The notes under the pieces were generated by a model. It was not told where the DNA came from and made no database searches. It saw nothing but the letters and a program-made list of their open reading frames with translations. Below are positions 49,371-60,542 of a stretch of 64,000 nt of DNA, one piece after another. The stretch comes from Enoplosus armatus. Its lineage: Eukaryota; Chordata; Actinopteri; Centrarchiformes; Enoplosidae. Where the stretch lies: contig NC_092198.1 of NCBI RefSeq assembly GCF_043641665.1, positions 9,437,001 through 9,501,000 of the forward strand, written 5' to 3'. How positions within the stretch are numbered: the first letter of the stretch is position 1; the number at the start of each line of letters is the position of its first letter. The position numbers and the translations under genes are program-made.

Positions 49371-50177
49371 TGATGCTGTGATGGCCCTAGACCGTCTGTG
49401 TATGTCACTCCCTCTTCAAGCCAATTACCAATCACTGAGCCTGAAATAACCCTTACCTGTCTCCTGTTGACTTTCCCCCGCCCTCCTGTCAATCATACTT
49501 TGATCCATTGAGCTATTCTCTCCTGTCTCCTCTCCTTCACTCTCTCTTCCACTGCTATTCTCTCCTCACCCCTCTCTTCTTTTCATCACTACTACCTCCC
49601 TCTTTCTCCTCTCTTCCTCTCTGTATAATGTTTTTCTTCCTAAAACTCCTCTCCTCTCAATTATAGTTTCCCTTTAATTATTCAGCTGCAGACTCCTGTC
49701 CACAGCTGCTTGCAATAACACAAAAAGTTAACACATTTTGTAAATCCCACAATCCCAAGTGGGCTTGTAAACAAGAAATGTACCAGTCAACAATGTAAGG
49801 CTTTGTTTCTCCTCTCCCTTTTTCTCCCACACTCTTTCCACATCTCGGCTCTCTCTACAGCATGTTTTCATTTCGATCTCTAATGGAATGTAAATACAGC
49901 AACCGACTGACCACGGCACCCTTGACAGGACTTCAACGTGAATCTAGACGCCCCTTGTATGATCTTACAGGGCTCCAGATGTCTCCACAAGAGCAAAAAA
50001 ACAAACAAGCTAAGTGGTAATGCCTGAGTTATTTTTAGTGTGTGTGGTGCAGCTGGGGCTCGGGTCAGGAATGTCATGGTCAGGTTTGGGGTCGAGGGTG
50101 ACACAAAATGCACTAATGCTTGTGTACAAATGTGTACTCACATATCCTGCACATGTTCAGCTGTAGCAATCTGCCCT

Positions 50178-50198
50178 GGGGGGGGGGGGGGGGGGGGG
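50178..50198. repeat. 21-base G homopolymer
   Basis: An uninterrupted run of about 21 G in the tmem244-tmem200a interval. Confidence 0.9.
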
Positions 50199-50420
50199 TT
50201 CTCGCCAACTTACAGCCATCTGAACAAATAATGGTCTTATGTATCTCTCTCTCACACACACACTGCAGGCTTATTGTTCAAAATATCTGCCCAAAGGTCT
50301 GTCTTACATTCTCTTCACCTCACCCCAGCTGGTGTGTTTTCATTGAATCAATTCCAGCATGTAAATACAGGAAATTACACACATGCCAACATCTGCAACG
50401 TTTTTGCTGCCCTCTCTTTC

Positions 50421-50424
<4 letters not shown>

Positions 50425-50461
<37 letters not shown>
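50425..50461. repeat. (TG)n microsatellite
   Basis: About 18 TG units. Confidence 0.95.
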
Positions 50462-50464
<3 letters not shown>

Positions 50465-50764
50465 GCTGAAAAGTTGAACACAAAACTTCCCTGAGCTTTG
50501 CCTCCTAATACTGTATTCACAACCCTGCTGCTTGTTGCTCCCACAGAGACATGTCTAACATCACAAGCTGATCCTTTTTTTTCTCTCCTTGAACTGAGCA
50601 TCACCAAGGCTTCCCCCTCTGCATTTCCTCAAAACCAGTCACCCCCCTTCTCCTCTGCGTCCAGCACATGCAAGAAAAGCATGGCACGGTGCCTTGTTTC
50701 CCTCCAAAAACACCAAACACACTCCAAAAAACACACACGCATACATCTTCCCAGGGCTTCACCC

Positions 50765-50767
<3 letters not shown>

Positions 50768-50818
<51 letters not shown>

Positions 50819-50836
50819 TACACACACACACACACA
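50768..50836. repeat. compound (CT)n(CA)n microsatellite
   Basis: About 16 CT units followed by CA units with a single CATA interruption. It lies 90 bases upstream of the proposed tmem200a 5' exon. Confidence 0.95.
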
Positions 50837-50920
50837 CCTCAGTGAAAGCCTCTCACATTCCCACAAGCGTAGAAGCGCTTTGGAGGAATTGGATGTAGCA
50901 GCCTCGTCTCTCTCCGGCTC

Positions 50921-51597
50921 AGAGGAATAAAAACACGCTTTTACTCGTAGGTTTCAGCTGCTCACTGCTTTTTCTTTAAAGGCAACAACTTGCTGCTGAG
51001 ATTCTCTCTTTTTATTTGGCGTGAAATCAAGTTTTCGGACGCAAATGTCGGGATAGCGAGAGTTTTACGCATCACTGCCAGGAGGGACCACACATCAGCG
51101 GCTTTTTTTTTTTGCCAGTGAAACAAGGAATATTTTTCCGCTGGGGAATTACAACCTGAGCGTTTTACGACTTTTAACAGGCGGAATGTGTTAAAGGATT
51201 TTCCCTCAGTCGTAATCAGGAGCGCGTTTCACCGCCCTCGTTGTCCTGCGCGCACATTCTCTCCATATGGCGTAAAACGTGCTCCGCGCTGAATAAAGTC
51301 GTCACAAGAGACACTTTAAAAGCTCTTACACCCAATTTGACCCAGAGAAACTGCAATAATGACACTGTGTCATCTCCACTAAGGACCTTGGTTGTGAGTA
51401 CAGACTGTGCTGCTGTTTTCCAAACCCTGCATGGGAGCTGAACTGTCTCCTGTCATCTTCATTTTCTCCGGCATGGCATTTCAGTGGAAGTAGCCTTCAA
51501 AGCGGACGATGGCTTTTAACTTTCCCCCAGGTTGCAGCCTAATCCCCCTTCATGCCTAATGGCACAGTGACTGAGAAAACTCGGGCTCTCTGCAAAG
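50921..51597 (+). other. tmem200a: probable 5' untranslated exon and promoter of tmem200a
   Basis: AGAGGAATAAAAACACGC at 50921-50938 is TATA-like. It is followed by about 650 bases of relatively CpG-containing sequence (for example 'gttttcggacgcaaatgtcgggatagcgagag' near 51030), unlike the AT-rich flanks. It ends at a strong donor, TGCAAAG/GTAAGACC, at 51597. The next plus-strand acceptor with a matching gene is 60536, just before the tmem200a ATG. A short upstream ORF opens at 51554 (MPNGTVTEKTRALCK) and would stop at the first codons after the splice. Internal splicing (51393 donor-like, 51529 acceptor-like) is possible. The link across 8.9 kb is inference. Confidence 0.45.
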
Positions 51598-52124
51598 GTA
51601 AGACCTGAGCTGTGTTTGACCTCTCTGACTCTTAAACAATCCAAGTTGATCCATCTTTTTATTTCCATCCATATTTTATGACATTGTGTTTAATATTTGA
51701 TGAACGAGGAAGTTTAACATGATGGCTACATCTCTTTGCCATCTTCCCTCTATAACTGGTGGCGTTTATTGGACAGGATAAACTTAAGATAGTCCAGCAT
51801 AGTGTGCCAAGCTTGAGGTTATCACTTTTCTATTCCAGCCTGCTGTCTCTTATTATGATTAACTTTTTAGTAGCCTAACAAGGCATGATGTCAGTATAAA
51901 TGCCTTCAAAGGTCACCATTAAGGGGTCAATGGTCATTTTGAGTGAACGTTCAGTCATAACCCTTCAAACAATATTACATAACACATACTATAATACTTT
52001 GTGTCTGATGTTTTTTCGGCAACAAAAGTTCATTTAGCGAGTTAAAAATTCTTATAATGACATCACCGTCTCCCTGAGTGAAAAATGGAAAAAGTCTGAT
52101 GGGCCCAAAGTGTCTCTTACTTTA

Positions 52125-52345
52125 TTGTAAAGTCTCAGTGTACGTGCACTGGAGGTTCCCACATCACTTGTGCAAGTTTCATATTAGACCATGATTGGCT
52201 TCCAGTTATGATGTCACAAAATCCCGCTCGTATGCACACGCCTTGAACTCAGATTTAAGATGAGCACTGAGAAACATGATGACTGTGAAAACAGCCTTCT
52301 CGTGTTAAACTCTGCACAGTGAAGTGGCAATGAGCAGAACAGAGT
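52125..52345 (+). repeat. dispersed repeat, copy B (matches 1740-2010)
   Basis: AAGTCTCAGTGTACGTGCAC, 'catattagaccatgattgg', TTATGATGTCACAAAATCCC, AACTCAGATTTAAGATGAGC and CTCTGCACAGTGAAGTGGCA align in order with the copy in the plb1-like intron. The family is unnamed to me. Confidence 0.6.
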
Positions 52346-53032
52346 CGAGGGGAGGGGGGCTTTAACAACAGATGCTCTGTCACTGGTTTTATTGTCTTTA
52401 TAGTAGGATTTAAATAATGTCTGTGAATTAGGAGTAACTGTCACCTTGAGAGCAGTTTGAAGAGCTACTGTAGGGTAACTCAGTGAGCCAAACATTTAAT
52501 TTAGTTAAATTTGAGTTTAATTTGAAAATCATTAAGAAGTCAGGCGACATATGAGCTAATCCTCCTTCTTCACAGGCATCCACAAACTGGATAATCCTGT
52601 TTAAATACCCCTACGTCAGCAGTTCCTTCATGTTGTCGCTCCAAAGACTCCCATGGAGGGATGTACAAGCCCACAAACCACCACCTGATTATAGGAGTTC
52701 ATCCAATAGACCCTCATCTGAGGACAATGTTCTAGTTTATCTGATTTGAGACATAATTTTTGCTGAGAATGTTTAACAGGCCAAATTAAATAAGAACAGT
52801 TCATGGAGAGCTTATGGAAAACAAAACATTAAGCTGTGGAGAGTGGGCTTCAAGAATCCAAACATGGACCCCACAAAAGTCCCAGGACCACAGTTTGGGC
52901 ATCAGTGCTGCAGGACAGTAGGGGACAGCTTCAGCTTATGCCTCAGGATGAGTCTGGGTGACTGACTGAAAACCGGGACTGTGAGGAAGACAGAGTGAGT
53001 CACTTAGCTGGAATCAACAGGGGTCTCACTCT

Positions 53033-53079
<47 letters not shown>
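53033..53079. repeat. (AC)n microsatellite
   Basis: About 23 AC units. Confidence 0.95.
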
Positions 53080-53081
<2 letters not shown>

Positions 53082-54814
53082 CATGAGCAGCTGATGATTC
53101 AATTCAAAACTTAATTCAATTGAGTAGAGCCGAATTGATCACAGGGAGGCAGTGACACTGACGCGGTGTGAAGGATGTGAGACTTATGTATCATCAAAAT
53201 AATGAGGGAAAGAAAACACAAACAAGATGGTGAAGAGGGTGCAGGACTTGACACTCGAGTGCCTGCATCATAAAATATGCTGCCGAAAGGTCAGCGGGAA
53301 CACACAAAGTGACATATTCTCCAGACAGATGACTCACCCTTGACCGCGAGTCTGTAGGAGTAGAGCAATGCACAAACACACGCTCACTATCTGTTTATCC
53401 TCTGCTCATTCTCCTTCCTCTGATACAAGTTCCTCCTCTTCCTCTGCCCTGCTCAGTGCTCTCAGTGACCGTATCATCCCCCTGGTTTTATCTAATGATA
53501 GCCAATTCCCTTAAGAACAAGAAACGCTGCTTTAATCCAAAAACACAAATGGCAAGAAGGACCGAACCTCCGGTCTGGATACTGAATCAGGATCATGTAG
53601 AGGTCTGATTACTCAGGAGACTCAGACTCAGCCAAACTTACAGGTATCATATTTAATTTCACTCGATTCTGATTAGTGTCACGGCAGAAAACAAGACGTT
53701 GAACATTGTGAACCGACTCAACAGTGGAAAATGTGATAACAACAAGTTTTTGAAAAAGCCATTTTCTCATGCTATATCTCAAAAGTCCCACTGCACAGGT
53801 GCTTTTTGCCTGATTAGACCTCTTCTCAGGACTGCGTGTACTGACTGAGCTTAATTTACACCTTCTCCACTTTCCTGTTTTCCTGTTCCTTTTTAGGGTG
53901 TTATATGGTGACCTCATATAACTCCCAGCATAGATTCATTATTGTAATTACCAGTTTCTTATTTGTTAGTTGTGTTCAAGTCAACATTCAAGTTGCAATT
54001 GCGTCTGGGAAAGCAGGATTTTATAAAAGCTCCAACTTAGCACTTAATATAATAAGTATGGAAATGCCAGAAAAAAGCAGATAAATATGGATGCCTCGTA
54101 TCAGTCCTTTAGGAAAATTACACCCAAAATGTATGGACATACAGTAGTGCTTTATGGTCAATGCACAGTATATTTAACCTTCGCATCACCAACTCTGTTG
54201 TCCGGTGACAGGACAACTCACACAACATAATCGACCAGAATGACTGAAAACACCTGTGTGTCTTTGCAGATCAGTGTTCAACGTAAATGACTTTCAGATC
54301 AAAGAGCACAGCATGTGGAAAGCTTGTATGAAGCTACAGGTATCGACAAATTTAGGACTGTAGTTTCCAAAATGTCAGGTTTAACTACAAAAACCAACAA
54401 ATCAACTCTAGAGATGGAAATCGTCAAGGAGAGTGTCACCTTTCTTTCAAATAAACTTTTTATTTCATTTTACCAAACAAAACTAAATTAACTAATCACC
54501 CAACAACTGGATGTTTCTGAAATAACATAAGCAGTTATAGACTGCTGATCAAAATGATCCCAGTAAGAAATCACTACCTAGAGACACACAGGCCACCACT
54601 GCAGACCCCTGGGTTCAATCCAAGATGGTGGTTCCTCCTCAAACATTTCCAGTTGTGTTCACCTCCTTGTCGCTGCACTAGCTACTCTTTACTGGTTGGT
54701 CAGGGTGCCTGGATGTAAAGCAACACAATCGGCTGGTATTGGAGGAATCTTTTGGGACAGCAGAGTGATCAAGATGGCCTTGTTTGATCAAGCAGCTGTG
54801 GGGTGCTTCTCTGC

Positions 54815-54880
54815 AGCCGACTCTGACCTCTGACCTCTCTGGAAACAGAGAATTCCCCCTCAGGGATCAACAGAGAAAAT
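54815..54880 (+). repeat. retroposon 3'-tail fragment
   Basis: CTCTGACCTCTGACCTCTCT then AGAATTCCCCCTCAGGGATC and 'aacagagaaaatta', the end of a common fish retroposon. A related tail is at 63735-63835. Confidence 0.65.
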
Positions 54881-57689
54881 TAGTGAAACGTGGCCGTAAA
54901 AACAGATCCGTTCCTGCTGTAAGGCACGTCATGTGTTGTAATCCATGTCACAGCTTTGCATCACCTGCCATCTCATCTCTTTCTATACCTTCCCTGTCAC
55001 ATTCTGCTGGCTGAAGCAGAAAAATCGTCTTTGCAGGATCATACTAATAGTGGTCCTACATGTGGGAACCCATTATAACTACAATTCCTGTTTTCTGGTG
55101 AAGATTATCCCTCACAGGAGACAGTTTATTTTTGTCAAAGTTGTGTTATCATTGCGCAGTAATGTAATTAAAGAAGGGTGAGTTTTCAATGTTAGTGTGT
55201 TTATGGAAGCTTTAGGGACATTCAAGACTCTGCTGCCAAGAAGCATCATATTTGTGAGCTATTTTATCGGAAAAATAAAACCCAGGAGGCAAAAAAAAAT
55301 CAAACATGGACATTGCAAAAAGGATCATGTGTACTTCTTCCATTGTAGGTTAATGTCTCTTTTTATTTTTTGGAAGGCACTTGCTGGGGATTTTCTAAAA
55401 TTGCATTTCCTTCCAAGCATCCATTTGGTAAAGTGATTATCCACTTATTAATGTAATAATACGTGTACACAACTTGTAGTTAATGGGCTGAAACATGCAA
55501 AACCAACAGTATAGTCCTTTATCACCGACATAAAAAATCTGTCCAACTACCTGTACTATACGGTACTCTACTATAATTTATTTGACCGAACATGAAATGC
55601 AGATATGGCAGCTGTTCATCTGAATAAGTAAGCTGTGTTTTGAGATTCTACTTGAATAATAAGACACTAAATAAAATCAGCATGAACGTGCTCTTTTCCA
55701 CCAACCTGAGCTCTGTTTGTAATATCGTGCTTGATAGTGGTGTAGGTGTACTTAAGTACTTAAATATGACCTGGGCATTGAATCACTTGACAGTCTCTTT
55801 ATTTCAGTATTTTAAGTTAAAAGCATTGTCAAGAACAGGCTGCACAGAGATCAGATATTGTTCGCCCTTAATTCATTCTGGTAATTTCCACAAGTCTTTG
55901 CAAGAGAGCAGTAAGTAAACTGCCTTTTGATATTCTGGTTTGCCAAAACTCAAATAAGCACGTTGGAGAGACTGAAATAGTACTTACTGAGGGTAGTCTC
56001 CCATGATTGACTCCCAGCTCCATGATATTATGGCAGGTGACCTTAACTGAAGCAGGGGGGGGGGGGGTTGTCTGTCTCTTCATTTAAAGCATTTATTAGC
56101 GTTATTTGGCCTCAGTTACCCTCACCAGAGCAGTTTATGACACAGAAACAAAAACACATGACCTCCCAACTGTATTGGGAGACATAATGGATGAAAATCC
56201 TTACCACACTCCATTTTTATCCTCCTGCTCATTCCTCTCTCATTACATCTCTCCTTTCCTTCTTACTCTATTTGTGTCCATATTAGCTGCCTTTCTCCAT
56301 GACGTATTAGCAACTTTTTTTAGCACACTTCTCTGGAGTTTGTTACATGTAGATCAAAGCCCCTCTATACTCTTTCTCCCTGTCTTCTCCATCTGGTCCT
56401 GATTTCTAGCATCTTTACTCTCCCCTCTAACTAACGTCTCCTCTTTTTGTCTTTCTATCCCACCTGTCCTCTTTCCTCTTCCACACACGTTTTCTCTCTC
56501 ATGTGTGGAATTAAGAGAGAGCACAAATCGCATAAACAAGATGTAATTAACACCCTAAACACAATGCTAACGCGTAATTGTTGAGAGTGCCAAAAAAAAG
56601 CAGGGTTTTTTTTTTGCAAGCACATTTCATGCCAAACTCTCTGTTGCTCTCACCTTCTCTCTTCATCCCTGGTGTCTCCCTTTCTCTTCTCATTTCATCC
56701 CACTTGCCAATTCCCTATCTCCATGCGTCTATTCAGTCCCCTCGAATTCAACTCCAGCATCCTTTGCTGTCTCCTCCTCTCCTCCCCCTCTCAATCACAC
56801 CTCTTCCTTCCAAACCATGTGCTGCGACACAAACGTGTGTTTGTGCCCAATATCTGCTCACAAAAATAAAAATGTAAATCAAAGAGATCCATGGGAAATG
56901 CCCCTTTGTTGATATGATATAGTGTTAATGATATACCTGTCATTCCTGTGCACACAGCTGGTAGTTGCTATAGAAACGTGTCACCTAGCAGCAGCACATG
57001 TAGTTGCTATAGGGACAATACATCACGTGAGGTCTCTTATAGATAACTTGTCATTATCATGCTGCAAAAGGCATCTCCTCGCTCTAGGACACAACACATG
57101 CAGAGGAATATCACAGAGGACGTGAGACAGTAGAGAGAGGGAAATCTCTGCTCTGAAAGACACAATGTCTTTTAAATGTAACTTGTGTGTCTAAATGTTT
57201 AAATGCCTCCAGTAACAGAATAAATCTGCCCCCTGAAGGGTGAGACATATCAAATAGTTTTCTTTATGCACAGATAAACTGCGGAAGCAATTTAGTCGTT
57301 ATTAAGGTGATCACATGGAGGCTAATTTATGATTCATTAAACACTAATTTATAGAAGTGCTTATTAAGGCAGCGGAATGGAAAATGGAGCAGTGGATTTC
57401 GCAGTTTTATCTGACAGGAGGTGGAAACATTAATATTCATACAGCCTGTGTATGATTACCATGTGATAAGTAGATGCAGAAAACAGAGCACATTTCTCTA
57501 AACACACAACACACTGAATGGTTTCTTTATATATATTCTGCATGCAAGAAAAGAGGTTTACACACAGTCTGAACAGCCAGCAGAGACCCAGTGATGGGGT
57601 GTTGGGTTACTGAATATTAACTCTACATTTCATGTAGTCACTGTACAGGTCCGACACATTCTCCACAGTAGAAAGCCTTGTTGTGTCAG

Positions 57690-58870
57690 GGCCTGAGTGG
57701 TTTCTCGTTAAGCTGCTGGTGTGCCTGTTTCAACAGCATTTCGTTCTCTCTGCCCCACTTGTTTCTTGCTCCCATCTTGTTAAAACTACAGATGCACTTG
57801 GCTTGTTTTCTGCCTCTGTCCTGTCGTCTCTGGCAAGAAAAGCACTCTCCTCTCCTTTATTGCCTGGCCTTTCTATCCGCTCGTCACCCCCACTTCTCTA
57901 CCCTCCTTCAAACCAGTTTTTACCATTGTTTGTTACTGTTCAGCTCTTTGTACAGGCTTTCAGTTTCAGGTCATGACTCAGTGTTGCACCCATGTAGGTG
58001 CACTGATGTAAATAAGTGCTTCTACATCCCTTCATCTTGCCTTCATACCCCCCTTCTCCTCCTGTTACCATATTCCTGTTGTCATCTTTTTCTCTTATTT
58101 TTTCCCTCACTTCCCTGTCTCCTTTCCTCTATCCTTCCCTTGTACTCCCATCCACCCCTCTCTCGTCTTTGAGTAAATGGAGGAAATCTCTCCTCCCGCT
58201 CTTGAAACATTGTGTGGGTTCCTGTTTGACGCACACCAAGGAGTGAGAGGAGAGAGTAGAGAGAGACAGAGTGAGAAGGGACGCAGAAAAAACAGAGAAA
58301 AGAGGCCGGTTGTGTTGGTCCTTGTGTGATTCACCATCTGTGGCAAAGCACTTTCCTACAGCAGGATTACCAATAAGATGATTGACATGAAAAATACATT
58401 AAGATGTGAGAAGGAGAAAAGAGGGTAGGAGGAGAGAACGTCTGGTCCTGTGTGTGATTCACAGTTACTTTGAATGCTAAAATCTTTGTCTAACTCTGAG
58501 TCTTAATGCAGACTTTATTGCTTTGAGATATGTGGAAGAAAAGAAAGGAAGGGAGAGAGGACGAGGAAAGTGACCAAATAAAAGAAAATCAAAATTAGAG
58601 ATGGATTAAAAATAGATCTGAGAGGGAGTAGAGGGAGGAGAAAGACAAACAGAGAGAGATAAGAAGAGAAAGAAAGCTGGGGCGGGGAGAAAAAGGAAGT
58701 ATGGGAAGGAAAAAATTATTCAGGGTCACAACCAGAATGCATTAGCCGACAGACTGAGGGTGAGAATGGAAGAGGGAGGGAGAGATTTACAGATAGCACG
58801 TTCTTGGAAGAAGAAAGAGAGACAGAGAGAGATGTGGAAGCAAGGAGGGAGAGAGATATTAAAATATAGA
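57690..58870. repeat. pyrimidine-rich to purine-rich strand switch
   Basis: On the plus strand 57690-58210 is dominated by C and T, and 58240-58870 by G and A, with the switch near 58220. Low-complexity blocks such as 'ctcctctcctttatt' on the left and 'gagagagacagagtgagaag' on the right face each other. A further pyrimidine-rich block is at 56200-56830. Confidence 0.75.
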
Positions 58871-60542
58871 CAGACGAAGGTCATGGGTGTGTTCTCGTTC
58901 CCATGCTGAATCTGTGTCACACAGACATGCACACATACAGACAAAGTTGCGCATGACGCAGAAAACCAGTGACCAAATAAATAACTGAAAATAACTTATT
59001 ATGGTCATTCAAGAAGGCTGAACAGAACAGAGTTGTACAGTGTTCGTCTCGAGGTAAGCCTGAGTATGTTAAACGTGAGTGGGAGCAAGAAAATTATGTA
59101 AAAAGGTTTAAAATTTCAGCACCAGTAAAATATGTGAAGGTGGTGCTCAAGCTGAGGAAGGGATTCAAACAATCTTACGACTGCTGTTCGCTGGTGGTTC
59201 TACTGTATGGCACCTGACCCTGACCTGCTGGGGATCACTGTGGTGACACGTAGTTTCATATTTTCATCCAAAAGTTCTCAAGCAGAAGTGCCGAGATGGC
59301 ACCCAACAAAAGCAGTCAATTCATCTGTAGCAATGAGGTTACTTACTTACCAGAATTTGATCTGAAGAGGGATACTTTTTTCAATATCAACATCAAATAT
59401 ATTTGTTTAATCCTCTTAGTACTAAACAGAAAACAGGACAATGCTAATGTTCATGTACGCCCAGATTAACAGGCATTTAAACCCAAATGAAGGCTCCCGG
59501 AATAAGCCTGTGTTTGTTTTAAGCCCTCTTCCTTTTAATAACTATTAATAGACATCTGAGCAGCTGGTGAGCAGAGAGGCCATGATTCATTTGAATATTA
59601 TGTCAGAATTGCGGCACTGTATTTCCAGTTTTTAACCGCAACTACGACGTAAATAACACCAATAATGGCAACAATATAAATATAAATACAATAAATGGCA
59701 GATTTGAATGAAAATGAAAAACTATCCAAGATTAAAAAACACAAGCCATGGGTGTTTCTCTCTCTGTTTGTTTACTCTATTTCTATATCTCTTATCATCT
59801 TGTTTCCTGAGTTTCTCTCTCGTACACACAGGAAGAAGGCTGTAAACAAACATCCTGTAGGGGTAAATGTCTATGTACAATGCGCACACACACGCACACC
59901 CCTGCTCATGTTGTCCTGACAACAAAACATCACCAGTAAACAGAAGAGATTGTTGTACTGGGTGTGCACATTTTTGTGTGCTTACAGGTGTATCACTGCT
60001 AAACTGTAAAGACCATTTCTTGAACTTGGAAAGACAAAGAACGTCTGCCACACTTTCCCTGTCAAAGTGTGTAAAAAACCTGCAGCTCTTCAGAAGTCAC
60101 TGCTGTACGTGAGGTGACACGCCGTCTTAGAATACGACAAACAGAGCTGTGATCCCTGGAACTGGTTCAATGTGCTCGATTGTGAGTAATGCTGCACTCT
60201 GAATACTAAGTGTCTCACACCTCCTATATTCAGAGCATCTGGGAGATTTTGGCAATGCAGAAATACATATGTGCATCCCTACACCTATTCTTAAATATGG
60301 TTGTTGGTAAGGTTTTTGTGTGCATCTGTGCCTCTACCAAAAGGATGTTTGCAGTTGTTTTTTTCAGTTGCATCAGAGTGTGTGTACGAAAGACCAAACA
60401 AACTGGAAGAAAACAGCTCTACATCAGTGGTCGTTTTGTGACATGTGACAGTACAAACACACACACACGACAGAGGCTGGACATCCAGTACATGTTAAAC
60501 TCATTACTAATTTGTTTCTGTATGTGTATCTGCAGGTTAAGT

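Larger units (their letters stand above)
46423..50920. other. intergenic region between tmem244 and tmem200a, repeat-rich
   Basis: No coding exon is supported. Contents: a pyrimidine-rich stretch at 46640-46860, the repeats at 46905-47160, 48180-48395 and 49128-49370, the G-run at 48857-48884, (TG)n at 48966-48995, a pyrimidine-rich stretch at 49495-49660, the G-run at 50178-50198, (TG)n at 50425-50461 and a compound (CT)n(CA)n at 50768-50836. An ORF at 47305-47523 (minus) has a hydrophobic start but no recognisable homology. Confidence 0.55.
51598..60535. other. probable tmem200a intron 1 (8.9 kb)
   Basis: No coding exon is supported. It contains the repeat copy at 52125-52345, the (AC)n tract at 53033-53079, a retroposon tail at 54815-54880, a G-run near 56057-56069, and a long strand-biased region (56200-58870). 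The plus-strand ORF at 57678-58172 is a product of pyrimidine richness. Confidence 0.5.

Noticed and set aside
57678..58172. 164-codon plus ORF
   Set aside because: Leu/Ser/Pro/Phe-rich composition is explained by pyrimidine-rich DNA; no family resemblance or splice context.
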